Positions 1 through 29,914 are shown, counted from the first letter of the stretch. The stretch is 64,000 nt of DNA from Setophaga petechia (GCA_024362935.1 JANCRA010000018.1:1364001-1428000), one strand, 5' to 3'. Numbers and translations: made by a program. Notes: generated by a model not told the origin, from the letters alone.

Positions 1-1220
1 CAGTTCCAGCCTGTTCAGCATGTTGGGAGGCTTGGAGCAGAAAACAGAACCATCAAAGGTTCCTCTGGGCAGGAAAATTCTTATCATTTCATTAATGTAT
101 TAACAAGATGTGGCTGAAAAAAACATAAAGAAATATGAGTACCAACTAGAAATCTGGAAATGTTTCCCTTTTGTTTTTTTTCCAACCCCAAGTGAGTGTT
201 GGTCACACCTTCCTCCTTAGAACATTCAAGATAAAATGAAGTATAAACAGCAACCCGGAAGAAATCCAGCCCTGTGATACACAAATTTCACACCAGTTAG
301 TCAGGATCATATGCTCCAGAAAGCAGAATTAATTTGTTTTTTAAACCATGGATTAAGGAGTAATAATCAGATGGAGGAATGTGTTTATTTTAACACTTTG
401 CATTGCAATGTCAGCTAAAAATAGAAGTGAGCAAGAAAGCAATCTGAAGGAGGCTGTAATTCCTGAAGAACAGTGACAGATCTGGTCAGTGCACCCAGTT
501 TACCAAACTGGGGATGATTTTGGTGAAATGGAGAGCTTTGAGATGAGCTACAGCAGGTACCAGACTGCATTCTGATGGAAATGACTTATTCAGGAGTAGG
601 AGCAAAGCAGCTGCCACGCTCAGCTGCTGTACCTCCCATGAATACAGCAGATGCTAGATGGTTTTCCTCTTTTGCTTTTCAAGAGCTAATGCCACTGGAA
701 CAAATGCTGGGAATTTATGTGGATTTCTGGTGCTTAGTCCTGGCTTTGAATTCAGCAGAACATCACTGAAGCTCCCTCAGAACTGGCCCAGGTGAAGCTG
801 CAGTGGGTGCAGCTTTAAATCAAGCCCCTTTAAATCAAACACCCATTTAAGTGCTTCTCTGGATTGGAACCAAAGTTTGTACAAGTTCTGACCTTAAGAT
901 GGAAGTGCTGAACAGTTTCATAGCAGCAGGGTAAACATTCCAAATGTGACCCTTTCTCCACGTGGCTTCCTTGTAGGGTTGCATTTAGCAGTGATCAAGA
1001 AACAGTTGCCTAACACGTCCTTGATGGAAGGGTTTCCACACCTACACTGTGATTTAGGTTTACAAAACACTGGCACTTTAATTGGAGATTTAATGAAACA
1101 TCTGAATTGGAAATTACATGTTAACACTGCTTTTTTATTTTCTTGCATTTTTCAGGCTGCCTTAAGTTTGGATTTAATGCTCACTCTGACATGCAGACTG
1201 ACAGCTGGGTTTCTTTTTAG
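1..1220 (+). other. SERPINI1: SERPINI1 intron, 3' part
   Basis: No serpin exon was recognised here. The frames do not give the upstream neuroserpin sequence, so the preceding exon lies outside the window. I see no repeat or RNA gene. Confidence 0.7.
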
Positions 1221-18390
<17,170 letters not shown>

Positions 18391-18612
18391 CTGCCACCAG
18401 CTACCGAAAGGAGGAGATAAGCACATAAAGTTTGAAGTTAATATATTTAAGGTTTGCTGTGTTTTCCCCCAAGACACTGTTTCAAAACGCTTTTGGATCT
18501 AACTGTGTGCAAGTCAGTTCCCAGAGGAAAGCTTACAGTATTAAAGTAATGGTTCTGTTTCTGTCATTGTGATTGCTGTGTCCTTAAAATAAAGTTGTGT
18601 ACATGTCAACAA
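18391..18612 (+). other. SERPINI1: SERPINI1 3'UTR
   Basis: This runs from the stop codon to the presumed cleavage site just after the AATAAA at 18588. At about 220 bp it is short, and it lies entirely in the last exon. The cleavage position is estimated from the poly(A) signal. Confidence 0.75.
18588..18593 (+). terminator. SERPINI1: SERPINI1 polyadenylation signal AATAAA
   Basis: A canonical AATAAA lies 198 bases after the stop, followed by GT- and T-rich sequence (GTTGTGTACATG, then TTGTTTCTTGTT) that suits a downstream element. Confidence 0.8.
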
Positions 18613-18990
18613 TTGTTTCTTGTTCTAGTGAGTTGTAAAGCAGAAAACTGCAAATCCATTATTTGTAATTTTTTTACAGTCCAAAGACTGACTTGATCAA
18701 TGAGCCAGGAGCAGAATGTGTGCAGCTCTGAAAAATGCAAATGGCAAAGCTTGGTGGGCATTGCTAGAGCTGAAGAAGCACATGTGGACACTGTGACCTC
18801 CTCCTGTCCCTGGCAGAGCAGGAACATCACAGCCTGTGGTGCTCTGCTCAGCACACACAATGGAACAAGCTGAGCCCAGTGGATTTGATTCTTGCCTGTG
18901 GTAGACTTTGTGTGAACTGTCCCACGTGATTCTCAAGTGCTGCTTTTTGGATGCTCCTGCATGTGACTGCCACTGCCCCCTTCTAAGTGT

Positions 18991-20129
18991 TTGATAAATG
19001 AAATGATGCCAATAAAACCCGATCGCATGAATATCCCAGACCTGTCAGTGTAGAAAGCTCTGTGTGTGACTGAAGTAAAGGAGTTCACTAGTAATGCCAT
19101 TGGTGTGGACATATTTTTTCTCTTCCACAGCAATTCTACTCTTCAGTGTCTCATTTCAGGGCTCTAGAATGATCTTTCTCAAAAAAACCCAAAAAAACCA
19201 AACGCACCCTGACTTAATTTTAAATGTCTAAAACTGTTCGGTCCGTAAATATCATCTTTTTTATTTCCTTGCTTTTCCTTGAGAACAGACTGGCAGGGAG
19301 GAGAATGACACCTAGCACAAGCAAATACAGCAGGGGAATTAGTTGCTGTTCCCATTTGGAAGAGTTGATAAATAAAATGATGCCAATAAAACCCAATCAC
19401 ATGAATATCCCAGACCTGTCAGTGTAGAAAGCTCTGTGTGTGACTGAAGTCAAGGAGTTCACTGTAATGCCATTGGTGTGGACATATTTTTTCTCTTCCA
19501 CAGCAATTCTACTCTTCAATAGCTCATTTCAGGGCTCTAGAATGTTCTTACTCAAAAAAACAAAAAACAAACCGACCCCGACTTAATTTCAGTGTCTAAA
19601 AATGTTTGGTTGGTAAATAAATATCTAAAAACTACATCCTCCTTTTCTTTTCCTTGAGAACAGACTGGCAGGAAGGAGAATGACACCTAGCACAAGCAAA
19701 TATTAGCAGGGGAATTAGTTGCTGTTCCCATTTGTAAGAGTTGATAAATAAAATTATGCCAATAAAACCCAATCGCATGAATATCCCAGACCTGTCAGTG
19801 TAGAAAGCTCTGTGTGTGACTGAAGTAAAGGAGTTCACTAGTAATGCCATTGGTGTGGACATATTTTTTCTTTTCCACAGCAATTCTACTCTTCAGTATC
19901 TCATTTCAGGGCTCTAGAATATTCTTTCTTAAAAAAACCCAAAAAAACCAAACCCACCCTGACTTATTTTAAGTGTCTAAAAATGTTCAGTTCGTAAATA
20001 AATATCTAAAAGGAACAACATCCTCCTTTTCATTTCCCAACTTTTCCTTGAGAACAGACTGGCAGGGAGGAGAATGACAGCACAAGGAAATACAGCAGGG
20101 AATTAGTTGCTGTTTCCATTTGGAAGAGG
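18991..20129 (+). repeat. Tandem triplication of a ~375-bp unit
   Basis: Three head-to-tail units start at 18991, 19365 and 19741, each opening TTGATAAATRAAATKATGCC. Each carries AATAAAAC, the block CCCAGACCTGTCAGTGTAG, an A-rich island with AAAAAAACC motifs, and the end block GGGGAATTAGTTGCTGTTCC (shortened in unit 3). Periods are 374 and 376 bp. Identity is high, with small indels in the A-rich island. The array starts under 400 bp past the SERPINI1 poly(A) site. I do not recognise the unit. Confidence 0.93.
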
Positions 20130-22907
20130 AGGAGCAGTACCACTGTCAGCAGAGAGACATGTGATTATTTCCTCTCTCATTGTGCAAAATACAAAAAGAA
20201 CAGAGGTTATTAAAAAGGTGAGAGAGAACAGGAGAAAAAGAGGGAGGAACTCCTTTGAAAGAGATGATAAATACAAACCTTTGGATAATAAATGGGTTTT
20301 TCTCAGTCAATAGGAGTTTTCTCTTTGGAATTCTATGGGAACAAATGCATTTTGGCTGAAGTGCTGTTCCCTGGCACTCAGAACAGCAGAGATACTGCTC
20401 CCAAAGTTACTCATGCAAGGAGAACTTCCAAAATCTGACATTGTTCACTCTCTCTGCTGCTGGTGCAGGTCAGAGCAGGACGTGAGGGATGTTCTCTGTG
20501 CAGGCTGGGAATGCTCCCTTGCTGAAAATGGCCTTTGAGCACATTTCCAGCCCTGCCCCTCGAATTGTTTCACAATTGGGGTTCCTGAGTGTGTTCCTGG
20601 TGCTTATTGCCTTGCTGTATTATAGTCTGGACTTGGTGAGGCAGCTTTTGTATTCAAATTTAGATGGAAATGGTAATTTTAGCTGTGTGTAGCTAAAAGT
20701 GTTATGCTGGGGAGGGAAAGGGGAGTGCTGCTCAGAAGGAACAGGGGCTAATTTTACCAAAATCTGCCTCACTGCAGGTAAAATGAGCTCTGGTGTGGGT
20801 TACACAAGGACTGGTTCTCCACACTTAAATAACTCTGTGGACATCCCCTCATGTGTAAAAGTCACCATATGCTGAGGATCTCCTCTGGGTTATCTTAGGG
20901 GAACCTGGTTTTCAAGCTTTTGAACATTTTTAACATTTTTTTTTCAGGCTATTTTTGTGGTGTTCACTCTGACTGAGAAAGACACGAAAAACCTTCAGTC
21001 GTGTTTATTTTCAGTCCATCAAAAGTTCTTCCTGACCAATTTTGCCTTTTCTCTGCATCAGTTCCTTGCAACATTTATATATTCCTTACTAAGGGAAGGG
21101 CTGAAACAGATTGGAGCTAAAGCTTTGGATTCTGGAAGGACAGCTGCCAGGCAGGAGGGTTTGTAGAGGATATCAGGCAAAGGCACTGAATGCCCCTGCA
21201 GCTGGATTGAGCAAAACTGCAATGGAATGATGCAGAATCACAAATTCCAAATCAAATTCCCAGGATTGCCTGAGTGGGCACAGAAATGCAAACACTTGTG
21301 ATTTCACTTGCTGCTCTCCCAAGCCTTACAGATGCAAAATAACCTTGAAAATTGAGAATTACCTGGTTTGCAGCAGCATGAATTGATTTATTTCCATAGT
21401 TTTCAGTTGTAATAATATCCTAAATATTGTTGCCTGTTCATAGGTATATGGATGCTGTTCCATGATGGTTTTTACTCCAGATTTTGTATCATGTTCCTTT
21501 CAAAGATGCCACTGCTTTTTCACTACAAAACTAGCAAAATCATTTTGTCTTTTCTTAGCATCTTTTTTTATTTTTTGCCAGGGGGAGTTTGTCAGTTGTA
21601 GCTCATCTATGAGTTTAGGTGTGGAGCCTTCAATTGAAAACTGTTTTGTGTCGGAGGCTCTCTCAGAAAACAAACCACTGACATTTCTGTAATGGTGTGA
21701 TGGAGTGACCCAAGTGTGACAGTGCTGAGCCCCTGTGGGTGCAGCTGGGATTGATTTGCCTTTTGGGATCCTCCTCTCCTCCTTGCACATCCTGGAGCCC
21801 AGGTGGGAATGATTCCCAGAGCTGCCCTTGGAAAGGTTTTCCCCAAGAATCCCTTCAGCAGAGGTGCTGCTTCTGAAAATGGATTTATTTGGCTGCTAGG
21901 ATCCCACTTGTGCATGACCTTGAGCACCTGAGGGGTTCTGTAGAGTCTGTACTCAACCAAAATTTTCCAATTTGTGTGGATTAGAATGGGTTTTTTGGTG
22001 TTCCAAGCAGAAATTTTCATTCTCCTTCCACAAGTGGCAGAGTGAGCTTTTGTATCAGTGTGGGAATCAAGGAAATGAGATTCCTCAGAGAAATGAGATC
22101 TTGGTGCTGCACCAGAGACAAACCCAAACTTACTCAAGGCTCTTCTGGCTAATTTTTATTTGTCAGTGGTGGACAAAAGAAGAAACCACAAGATGTCACT
22201 CTATCCTAAGGAGCTGAGAAGGACTTTCCTTTTGACAGGAATCCTGTGGGAGTGTTGCAAAGCTGGGTGTCCTGAACAGAGCTCAGGCACAGGTGGATCT
22301 CAGCTCATGGGAGATGCTGAGTTTGGAGCATCATCAGCCCCAGTTCCTGGGATTAATAATCACAGATGGGGGAACAAACCCCCAGACACCTGCTGTGTGT
22401 TGCAATCCTCACTGATCTTGGTGAGGGGTTGCTGGAGGGAGTTCATTGCTCCCAGAGGAATTTTTGTCCTGCATGATGCCTCCTGTGCTTGGTGTGAGAT
22501 GGCAGGAATGGGCTGTTCTTTAGCCCATGGACAGCCCCAGAGCAATTCTGGGGTTATTTCTGAGAGCCACTGCTGCAACAGCACCCAGAATTTCTTTTCT
22601 ACAAGAGATAACTAACTGGGATTGACTCGTTGATGTGCTGTTCTCTTCTGGTTGTCTCCTAAATTCCCCCCTTCCCTCCCTGCCTTCCAGAGTGCCTGGA
22701 ATTCCTGCCTGAGCAGATTCCCTGGCACAGCCAGGTCCCACCACTGTCAGGGCTTCTCCCTGCCTGGGGAGGAGGCAAGATTGTCCCTAAAATAACAAAT
22801 GCTGTTTACAAGCTCATTCTTGAGTTGTTCCTGTCCCTTTTATTGGGCAGTGCTTGCTGTTGTCCCTGCAGTGGAAATCAGGAATACACAGATCAGAGAT
22901 GGATGAG
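20130..22907. other. Intergenic, nothing recognised
   Basis: No exon, RNA gene or known repeat can be supported in either strand. The short open frames here lack splice-site support and any resemblance to known proteins. Confidence 0.6.
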
Positions 22908-23300
22908 TGTGACCGGGGTCACAGGGGTTTTAAGAGGATGGAAGAGACGAGAATCTTGATTCCATGATCAGAAGGCTTAATTTATTATCTTATGATATAT
23001 ATATATATAACATTATAACTATAGTAAATAGGAATAGAAAGGAAGGAGCTTCCTCAGAAACTGGCTATGCCAAGAATAGAATAGAAAGAATGAATAACAA
23101 AGGTTTGTCTCTCAGCAGAGAGCAATAGCAGCTCCACCGTGAGTGGTCAGTAAATCCAAACATCTACAGAACACCAATCACAGGTGGACCTGTTGCATTC
23201 CACAGCAGCAGATAATCATTGTTTACATTTGTTACTGAGCTTCTCAGCTCCAGCAGGAAAAATCCTAAGAAAGGATTTTTCACAAAGGATGTCAGTGACA
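22908..23300 (-). mobile_element. Solo LTR, family 1, copy 2
   Basis: On the minus strand this LTR starts TGTCACTGACATCC and ends CCCCGGTCACA, with AATAAA about 70 bp before its 3' end as expected for an LTR. It pairs with the copy at 10692-11064. The flanks GATGAG and GATAGG agree at four of six positions, a possible eroded 6-bp target-site duplication. An internal TATATATATATA run separates it from copy 1. No provirus interior is present. Confidence 0.88.
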
Positions 23301-24390
23301 GATAGGGCAGCCCCAAGCCCCAGGGGCAGGCGGGAGGGGAGCAGTGCCTTGCACAGGGAGCTGCCTTCCCTCGGGAGCTGCTCTGCATGCCCTGGGTTGA
23401 TTTAGCTGGGAAAACTCTCAGGATTTCCCGAGGTTTGGATCTGGCTGCTGCAGGTTCAGGGCTCCAGACAGGGAAGGCTCTGGCTGCTCGCTGGGACCTC
23501 TGCTCCATCCAGCAGCTTCTGGGCTCCCAGCTGGGCAGGCTGTGCAGGCAGTTCCACATGAGAAACCATCCTCAATGCACGTGGGGAGAGTTTGGAACTC
23601 ATTAACACTCCGTGTCTGTGGCCCCCTCCACAAGGGCTTCTCAAGTGACACTCCTTTCACACAGCCCTGCCTTCCAGCAGCATCCAAAATGGAAATGTTT
23701 TTCATTTTACTGCACTAATTAGAAGCCCAAGCCAAGGGCCAGCTGCTGTGGGCATGGGGCAAGCTGCATGGAGAGCTGGGCAGGGGAGAGGGATGGCAGT
23801 GCAGCTGGAATTGCAGCTCACAGGCAGCAGTGGGGCTGTGAAGGATGCTCAGTCAGTCACTGAGCCATGGAGAAAGGTGGGAAAGATAAATGTGTGAGCC
23901 CAGATACAGATATTGATTGTAAAATTCTGTGTCTGCCCAGAGCTGGCTGAGGGAAGAATTGGAATTGTCCCTGCAGCCCAGGAATTGAGCCCATAGCCTG
24001 GGGTTTTATCTTTTCAGGCACACAATCACAATGGGAATGATGGCTCAGATATGAGCCAGGCTTTGCTGGTAACAAGATGTTTTACTGGCTCTCATAAACA
24101 CACAGCCTCCCCGGGGAAGAGTGATCCTTCTGGGCAAACTGAGGGAAAATTCCTGCAGAAAAAAACTATTCTGTTTGTTTGTGTAGAAATGCTTTTAAGT
24201 AAGGAAGGGAAAAGATACAGAGGAAATCTGGGTTGTGCCTAAATCATGTTTTTAATGTTCTCATTAAGGGGTTGGAATTGCCTGTGGAAAAAGATGAGCT
24301 TCAGCCTTTCCTTCAAGTATCCCAATGCTACCAAAAGAGTTTGGACCCAGTAACAGTTTTTCACTCTATTTACTCTTTGTTAAAAGTCAT
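23301..24390. other. Intergenic, nothing recognised
   Basis: GC-moderate unique sequence. I see no exon or repeat. Confidence 0.6.
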
Positions 24391-24430
24391 GTTTTGGACC
24401 AAAACTGGAATCCTTGCAGTTGGGAACTGG

Positions 24431-25056
24431 GTGATAATTCCGTCTGAACAGAGTGAATGGAATATCTTAAAACTTGATAAGAATTAAAGATATCAGGGAG
24501 ATTGCCCTGAGACCTGTAAGCATCATACTCTGGGAAATGCCAAATCTCACTGCTCACCAACAGGGTGGCACAAAAATCTCTTCATCTGGATAAAATAATT
24601 CTTTTTCAAAGTCACGTTTTGAACCAAAACTGGAATCCTTGCAGCTGGTAACTGGGTGATAATTTTGCCTGAACAGAGTGAATGGAATATCTTAAAACTT
24701 GATAAGAATTAAAGATATCAGGAAGATTGCCCTGAGACCTGTAAGGATCATGCCCTGGGCAATGCCAAATCTCACTGCTCACCTGCAGTGTGGCACAAAA
24801 AGTCTCTTTATTTGGGGCTTTTGTCACTGTAGTTTGTAAATGCACATTTCTAAAGGCAACAGCCACAAAGCCAGCAGAGCTTAACACAGAAATAATAACA
24901 TTTCTGAGTTTATCACAGGACAAACACTGGTCCCCAAATTCTTTGTCTCTGCTGGGGAATGCCCTCCTTGTGTCAGGCTGGGCTGGGCAGTGCCAGGCTG
25001 CCATTCCCAAGATCAGGGCTGTGTGAAGCTCTGCCAGCTCCAAACCAGGATGTGCC
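24431..25056 (+). repeat. Left arm of a large inverted repeat
   Basis: This arm of about 626 bp is the reverse complement of 26240-26869 with high similarity. Each arm itself contains a tandem duplication with a period of about 226-228 bp, seen in the repeated blocks CCAAATCTCACTGCTCACC and GAATTAAAGATATCAGG. The outer left end continues with one more partial unit from about 24388. I do not recognise the sequence as a known transposon, and neither arm has clear transposon termini. Confidence 0.9.
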
Positions 25057-26239
25057 TTTGGCAGCACACCTGGAACGAGCTCAGCTCCAAGGTCTGCTCC
25101 AACCCAAACCATTCTGAGATTCTGTGATTCTGTTAAAGCCCTCAGCAAAATCCAGAGAGGTAGAAGAGGCCAGTTCTGCTGCTGCTGCTGCCTGGTTTTC
25201 ATCTGCATTGATTTTTTTCCTTCACAGAATTTTCTCCTTGGTCTGTACAAAAAGAAAACCAGAGACAGTGTGCTCCAGTTTATAAGCTCACTCCAGATTT
25301 TTTGATCATAAATCATTTGTGAATCATCCCAATATTTCAGAACCAGCCTCACTGCTGCAGTTCCATGGGCAGCAAGGTGACCAGGCTGACTGGAGTGATT
25401 AAATTCATTTATTTTCCAGTGTCCTTCCACATTTAATGTGCAGATAAAATTGTTCTGAGGAGGTGAGCTCTTAATTACTGAACTATTGAGTCTGAACACA
25501 TGTGGGACAGAGCTTGGACCTGAGCAGAGCAGCCTCATGTCAGCCTTACAGAAAGGCAGGGATGCCTCCAGCCCATCCTGAGGGAGAGATGCAGTGAGCT
25601 CTGAGCAGGAATTAGGGAATGTCAGTCTCCATAACATTAAATGCTTCAATTGGGCAGACAATCTTGTAGTGTCAGAGCAAGGAGCATCAGCAGAAAAAGC
25701 CCCATTGTCATCTGCAGCCTGTTCCAAACCCCTTTGTGCTCCATCATGAACACATTGCCGTCCCTTCAGGCAGCTCTGTGCAGGTTTCTCTCAGGCCATG
25801 CCCTGAAGCCTGAGTTCAAACAACTGGCTGGGAACTGACACACTTGGCATTTTTTATCACTAGAAAAATTTTTCTCAATTTGTCCTATTTTGCCCAATTT
25901 GCAAAAATTACTTTAGGACATTTACCTGAAAACATGAAATGGGCTTCTAACCACAGTGTTTCTACAGAAAAAAAAAGGTGAAGACTGTATGCATGCAAGA
26001 TGAGGAATTCAGAAAATTGCATTTTATCTGTGTACACATGCACTCATTAAATGTGGATGCATTATGGGAACCAAAAAATCCTGTTATTATTTTGCTATTA
26101 AAAGTAAGCAAAACCTTAGCTATTACTGCATGAAAGCATGAGATAATTCAAAATAATGAAACCACTCTGTGCCTCTTGCTTTAGAGGCTGGAGGGCTTTT
26201 CCTTGGTGGCTGTAAGGGAATAAAAAGGTTTTATTAAAA
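25057..26239. other. Spacer of the inverted repeat
   Basis: The spacer holds a short CR1 3' tail near 25080-25135 and otherwise unique sequence. A stop-free minus-strand frame (24612-25727) crosses the left arm, the CR1 tail and part of the spacer. It is not supported as a gene. Confidence 0.7.
25080..25135 (+). mobile_element. CR1 LINE 3' tail fragment
   Basis: The sequence TCCAACCCAAACCATTCTG followed by AGATTCTGTGATTCTG matches the CR1 3' terminus with its short terminal repeat, in plus orientation. Only the last few tens of bases are recognisable. Confidence 0.8.
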
Positions 26240-26869
26240 GGACACATCCCTGGTTTGGGGCTGGCAGAGCATCACACAGCCCTGCTCCTGGGAATGGCAG
26301 CCTGGCACTGCCCAGCCCAGCCTGACACAAGGGGAGCATTCCCCAGCAGAGACAAAGAATTCTGGGACCAGTGTTTGTCCTGTGATAAACTCCAGCAATG
26401 TTATTATTCCTGTGTTAAGCTCTGCTGGCTTTGTGGCTGTTGCCTTTAGAAATGTGCATTTACAAACTACAGTGACAAAAGCCCCAAATAAAGAGACTTT
26501 TTGTGCCACACTGCAGGTGAGCAGTGAGATTTGGCATTGCCCAGGGCATGATCCTTACAGGTCTCAGGGCAATCTTCCTGATATCTTTAATTCTTATCAA
26601 CTTTTAAGATATTCCATTCATTCTGTTCAGGCAAAATTATCACCCAGTTTCCACCTGCAAGGATTCCACTTTTGATTCAAAACATGACTTTGAAAAAGAA
26701 TTATTTTATCCAAAAGAAGAGACTTTTTGTGCCACCCTGCTGGTGAGCAGTGAGATTTGGCATTTCCCAGAGCATGATGCTTACAGGTCTCAGGGCAATC
26801 TCCCTGATAGATTTAATTCTTTTCAAGTTTTAACATATTCCATTCATTCTGTTCAGGCAGAATTATTCT
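26240..26869 (-). repeat. Right arm of the large inverted repeat
   Basis: It mirrors 24431-25056 across a spacer of about 1.18 kb. The internal tandem units start near 26503 and 26731 (GTGCCACMCTGC). Because both arms carry the tandem duplication, it must predate the inverted duplication. Confidence 0.9.
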
Positions 26870-28203
26870 TTCCCCCCTCCCTTCTCAGTCACTGCCTTGG
26901 CTGGGCTCCTCTCCTTCAGTGCCCCAAGTTAAATGAGGAATTTTGGCCTCTTGGAAGGGATGGGAGCAAATTCCTCTGCCAGCCACCACTGCCCAGGGAG
27001 CTCAGCACTTCAATGGGAGCAGACAGAGGGGGAATCAAGGGACATCAGGGTTTGACACTGGGGCACTGGCAAAGCTCCCCAGCCACTGAAGAGGAACCAC
27101 AACCCCCTGGCAGAGCTCTCCTGATGGAATTGCTTTGGTATTGCTTTGTATTTTGGAGACAGAACAACTTTCTGGTGGATTTATTGGCAGGGCACCGAGT
27201 GTCTCGAGCACGAGTTAATTCAGGCTCTCTTAGCCTTGATAACACTTGCTTAAAATATGCTTCCTCCTCTGGGTGACAAGAGCACAGAGATGATATTCTG
27301 ATAGTTCCATGAGAAGTGGCTCCCAAAAAGCAAGCTGGAAGGGTATTTTTCAGAAGGGCCATTACCCAGCTGGCAGCCTGTTCTCCACCCTTCATGGCAA
27401 GCATGATAATCTGGGCAGCACTCAGGAGCAGGGCTGAGCAGAGCCTCTGCTGTTTTCCCAGGAAATGCATCCTGATGGCTCCATGGAGAAAGGTTTTCAA
27501 GTGGAAAGGTTGTTTTACATTTCTATCTCTCTCAGTGCTGCCTTATTTTTTAGGGTTTCTGTACAAAGCCCTTTATTTTCCACTAGAGCTTGGGGATTAT
27601 TAATTTTGCAAGTGTGCTCACATTGAGCACAGACATCTGAAGACAGAATCTGATGAAGCAGGGGGTATCTGTGACAGCCTGGTGCCTTTGTGTGCCATGG
27701 CAATGGTGATTCAGTGCTGTAACACTATCTGAACCTGCCCAGACACTGCAGCTCAGCCTCATCCCCCCCTGCACAGCTGGCAGAGCAGATAAAATCAGAA
27801 TTTATTGCTGGTCTCAATCTCAGAGCTTAACCAGCACCTTGCTGTTAAAATCTGGCTTCAGTGGGGAATGGAAATGCTCTTTTCACAGCGGGGCACAGCT
27901 GGAGCCCAAGGGAGGGGCTGGCTCAGCCTCTGCTGTCAGGATGGTTCCCCTGGTGCCCTCCTGCAGTCCCTGGCTGGAATTTGGCTCAATCCAGGTTTGC
28001 CTGCCTGCCTTTCCTTCCCCTGGCAGGGGAAAGGGGGTGTGGATGTGGGTGTGGGGTTTGGGGTTTGGGGTTTGGCTCCAGGAGCAGCTGGGGCAGGGCA
28101 GGGCTCAGGACTGGGCTGTGCTCTGCACCTTGGGCTGCATCCCAAGGGACACATTGCCCAGAAAACTGCCTGGAATGGGCAGGGTGACTGATGCCCTGTG
28201 GCA
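26870..28203. other. Intergenic with a G-rich motif
   Basis: No gene is seen. At 28032-28075 there is a G-run cluster that includes GGGGTTT three times in a row. Confidence 0.65.
28032..28075 (+). other. Predicted G-quadruplex motif
   Basis: A GGGGG run and a GGG run precede three consecutive GGGGTTT units, giving more than four G-tracts within 45 bases. This meets the usual sequence rule for a four-stranded G structure. It is only 130 bp from the 16-bp minisatellite. Confidence 0.7.
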
Positions 28204-28712
28204 GGAATGGGAGAATCCAGGAGTGGGAGAATTCAGGGGTGGGAGAACCCAGAAATAGGAGAACCTAGGAGTGGGAGAACTTAGAAATAGGAGAATTCAA
28301 GAGTGGGAGAACTTAGAAATTGGAGAATTCAGGAGTGGGAGAACTCAGGAGCGGGAGAACCTAGGAATGGGAGAATCCAGGAATGGGAGGATCCAGGAAT
28401 GGGAGGATCCAGGAGTGGAAGAACCCAGGAATGGGAGAATCCAGGAAAGGGAGAACCCAGGAGCGGGAGAATCAAGAATGGGAGGACCCAGGAGCGGGAG
28501 AATCCAGGAATGGGAAAATTCAGGAATGAGAGAACCCAGAAATAGGAGAATTCAGTAGTGGAGAATTCAGGAGTGGGAGAGCCCAAGATTGGGAAAATTC
28601 AGGAGTGGGAGAACCCAAGAATTGGAAAACCCAGGAGTGGGAGAGCCCAGGAGTGGGAGAATCCATGCATGGGAAAATTCAGGAGTGTGAAAACCCAGGA
28701 ATGGGAGAATCC
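28204..28712 (+). repeat. 16-bp minisatellite, about 31 units
   Basis: The array is built on GGGAGAAYYCAGGAAT, with common variants ending GGAGT or GGAGC. Some units differ by one base in length. The unit is not a multiple of three and contains no stop in most frames, which is why the array leaves open frames on both strands that are not genes. Confidence 0.97.
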
Positions 28713-29914
28713 CCTCAGCTCTGGCTCTGGGCTAAGGTCCCTGCTCCCATACACTCCCATGATGTCTCTCTAATGCTGGAAATGGGAACAATATGAGGCT
28801 GTAAATTGCTGAGTGTAAAACAAGATTAAGGCTGATGTGCAGAACATGAACCTGCTGGCCAAATCTCCCACTGGCCAAATCCCCCCCTGGCCTGCTCGGG
28901 CCAAAATGCCAATGGATTTATGCAGCAGGAAAACCCAGTGAACAACCAGAGCATTTCTGAACAAGCTGACAAATCTGCAGCACTTGGGAGCAGCAGCTGA
29001 TGCTCCCTCAGAGATGTAACACGATTCCTGTAATCACAGAAATAGATTTAATTTTGTTTATTTAAACCAGCCCCGTGTTTTGCTGTGAGCATTCATCATC
29101 TGGTGTCACGGAGCAGAGTAGGAAATGTCACCCTTTGAGTCACATCCCCAGCGACTCTGTTAGCAATGCTCTGGCTCTACTCCACAGCTGGAGAAAAAAG
29201 GGTTTCATGCCTTGCTGGCTGTGGAGCAAACACACTCCTGCAGCTTCATTTTGTATTCAGCAGCTCTCCAAAACAGCCAAGGCAGGATGAAAAATGAGGA
29301 GGAACACGGCTGAAGCTCAGCTGCTGATCCTTCACAACTCAACTGCAAAAAAATAAATATGAGGGCTGGAAGGAGGCTTTGAAGTACAGGTATCAGCAGA
29401 AATATTAACCTGCCCTAATCAAGAAAAGAGCACCTGGTCATTCAGTCATTTAACAAATGAAGAAAGAGTTCTCTTCTTTCTGCAGTGCAAGGCAAAAAGA
29501 AAATTCTGGTTTCCCAACTGGGAATTCAGCATGGAGCTGAAAGATGGTGTGGTTAATGGTTGGGACTGGCTCAGTGAGCTGGCTCTGTGGCTGGGGGATA
29601 TTGTGACACAAAGGAGTTTAACAGCACCTCCACAGCCCCTCTAGGCCAGCAGTGGGCTTGGGGCCCCTTTTTTGAAGTCCAAAGATCAGGATGGGTGTGA
29701 AGTGCATGGGGTTTAATCCCTTCTACTTTCCCTTACAGAAAAGCTGCTTCTCCTATTACCTCATCTCTGTTAAAGCAAAAAGGTGAGGTGGGGAATGACC
29801 TCTGGAAAACAGAGATTTGTCTGCAGAGGGGATTTTGGGCTGAAAAGAGCCAAAGCAGAGTGGGGCACTGGCTGAAGTAATTCCACTGAAAATTTTTCAC
29901 CAAAAGAACAATAA
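28713..29914. other. Intergenic, nothing recognised
   Basis: Unique sequence without exon, RNA or repeat signals that I can support. Confidence 0.6.

Noticed and set aside
1..1220. An upstream SERPINI1 exon inside the left edge
   Set aside because: No frame gives the expected neuroserpin sequence before residue 162.
24612..25727. A 371-codon open frame on the minus strand
   Set aside because: It crosses the left inverted-repeat arm, a CR1 tail and part of the spacer. The translation includes CR1-derived residues and resembles no known protein, and there are no splice signals.
28204..28712. Open frames on both strands through the minisatellite
   Set aside because: The 16-bp unit happens to lack stops. 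The translated repeats shift frame every unit.
28204..28712. Possible CRISPR array
   Set aside because: Units are contiguous with no spacers, and the genome is that of a vertebrate.
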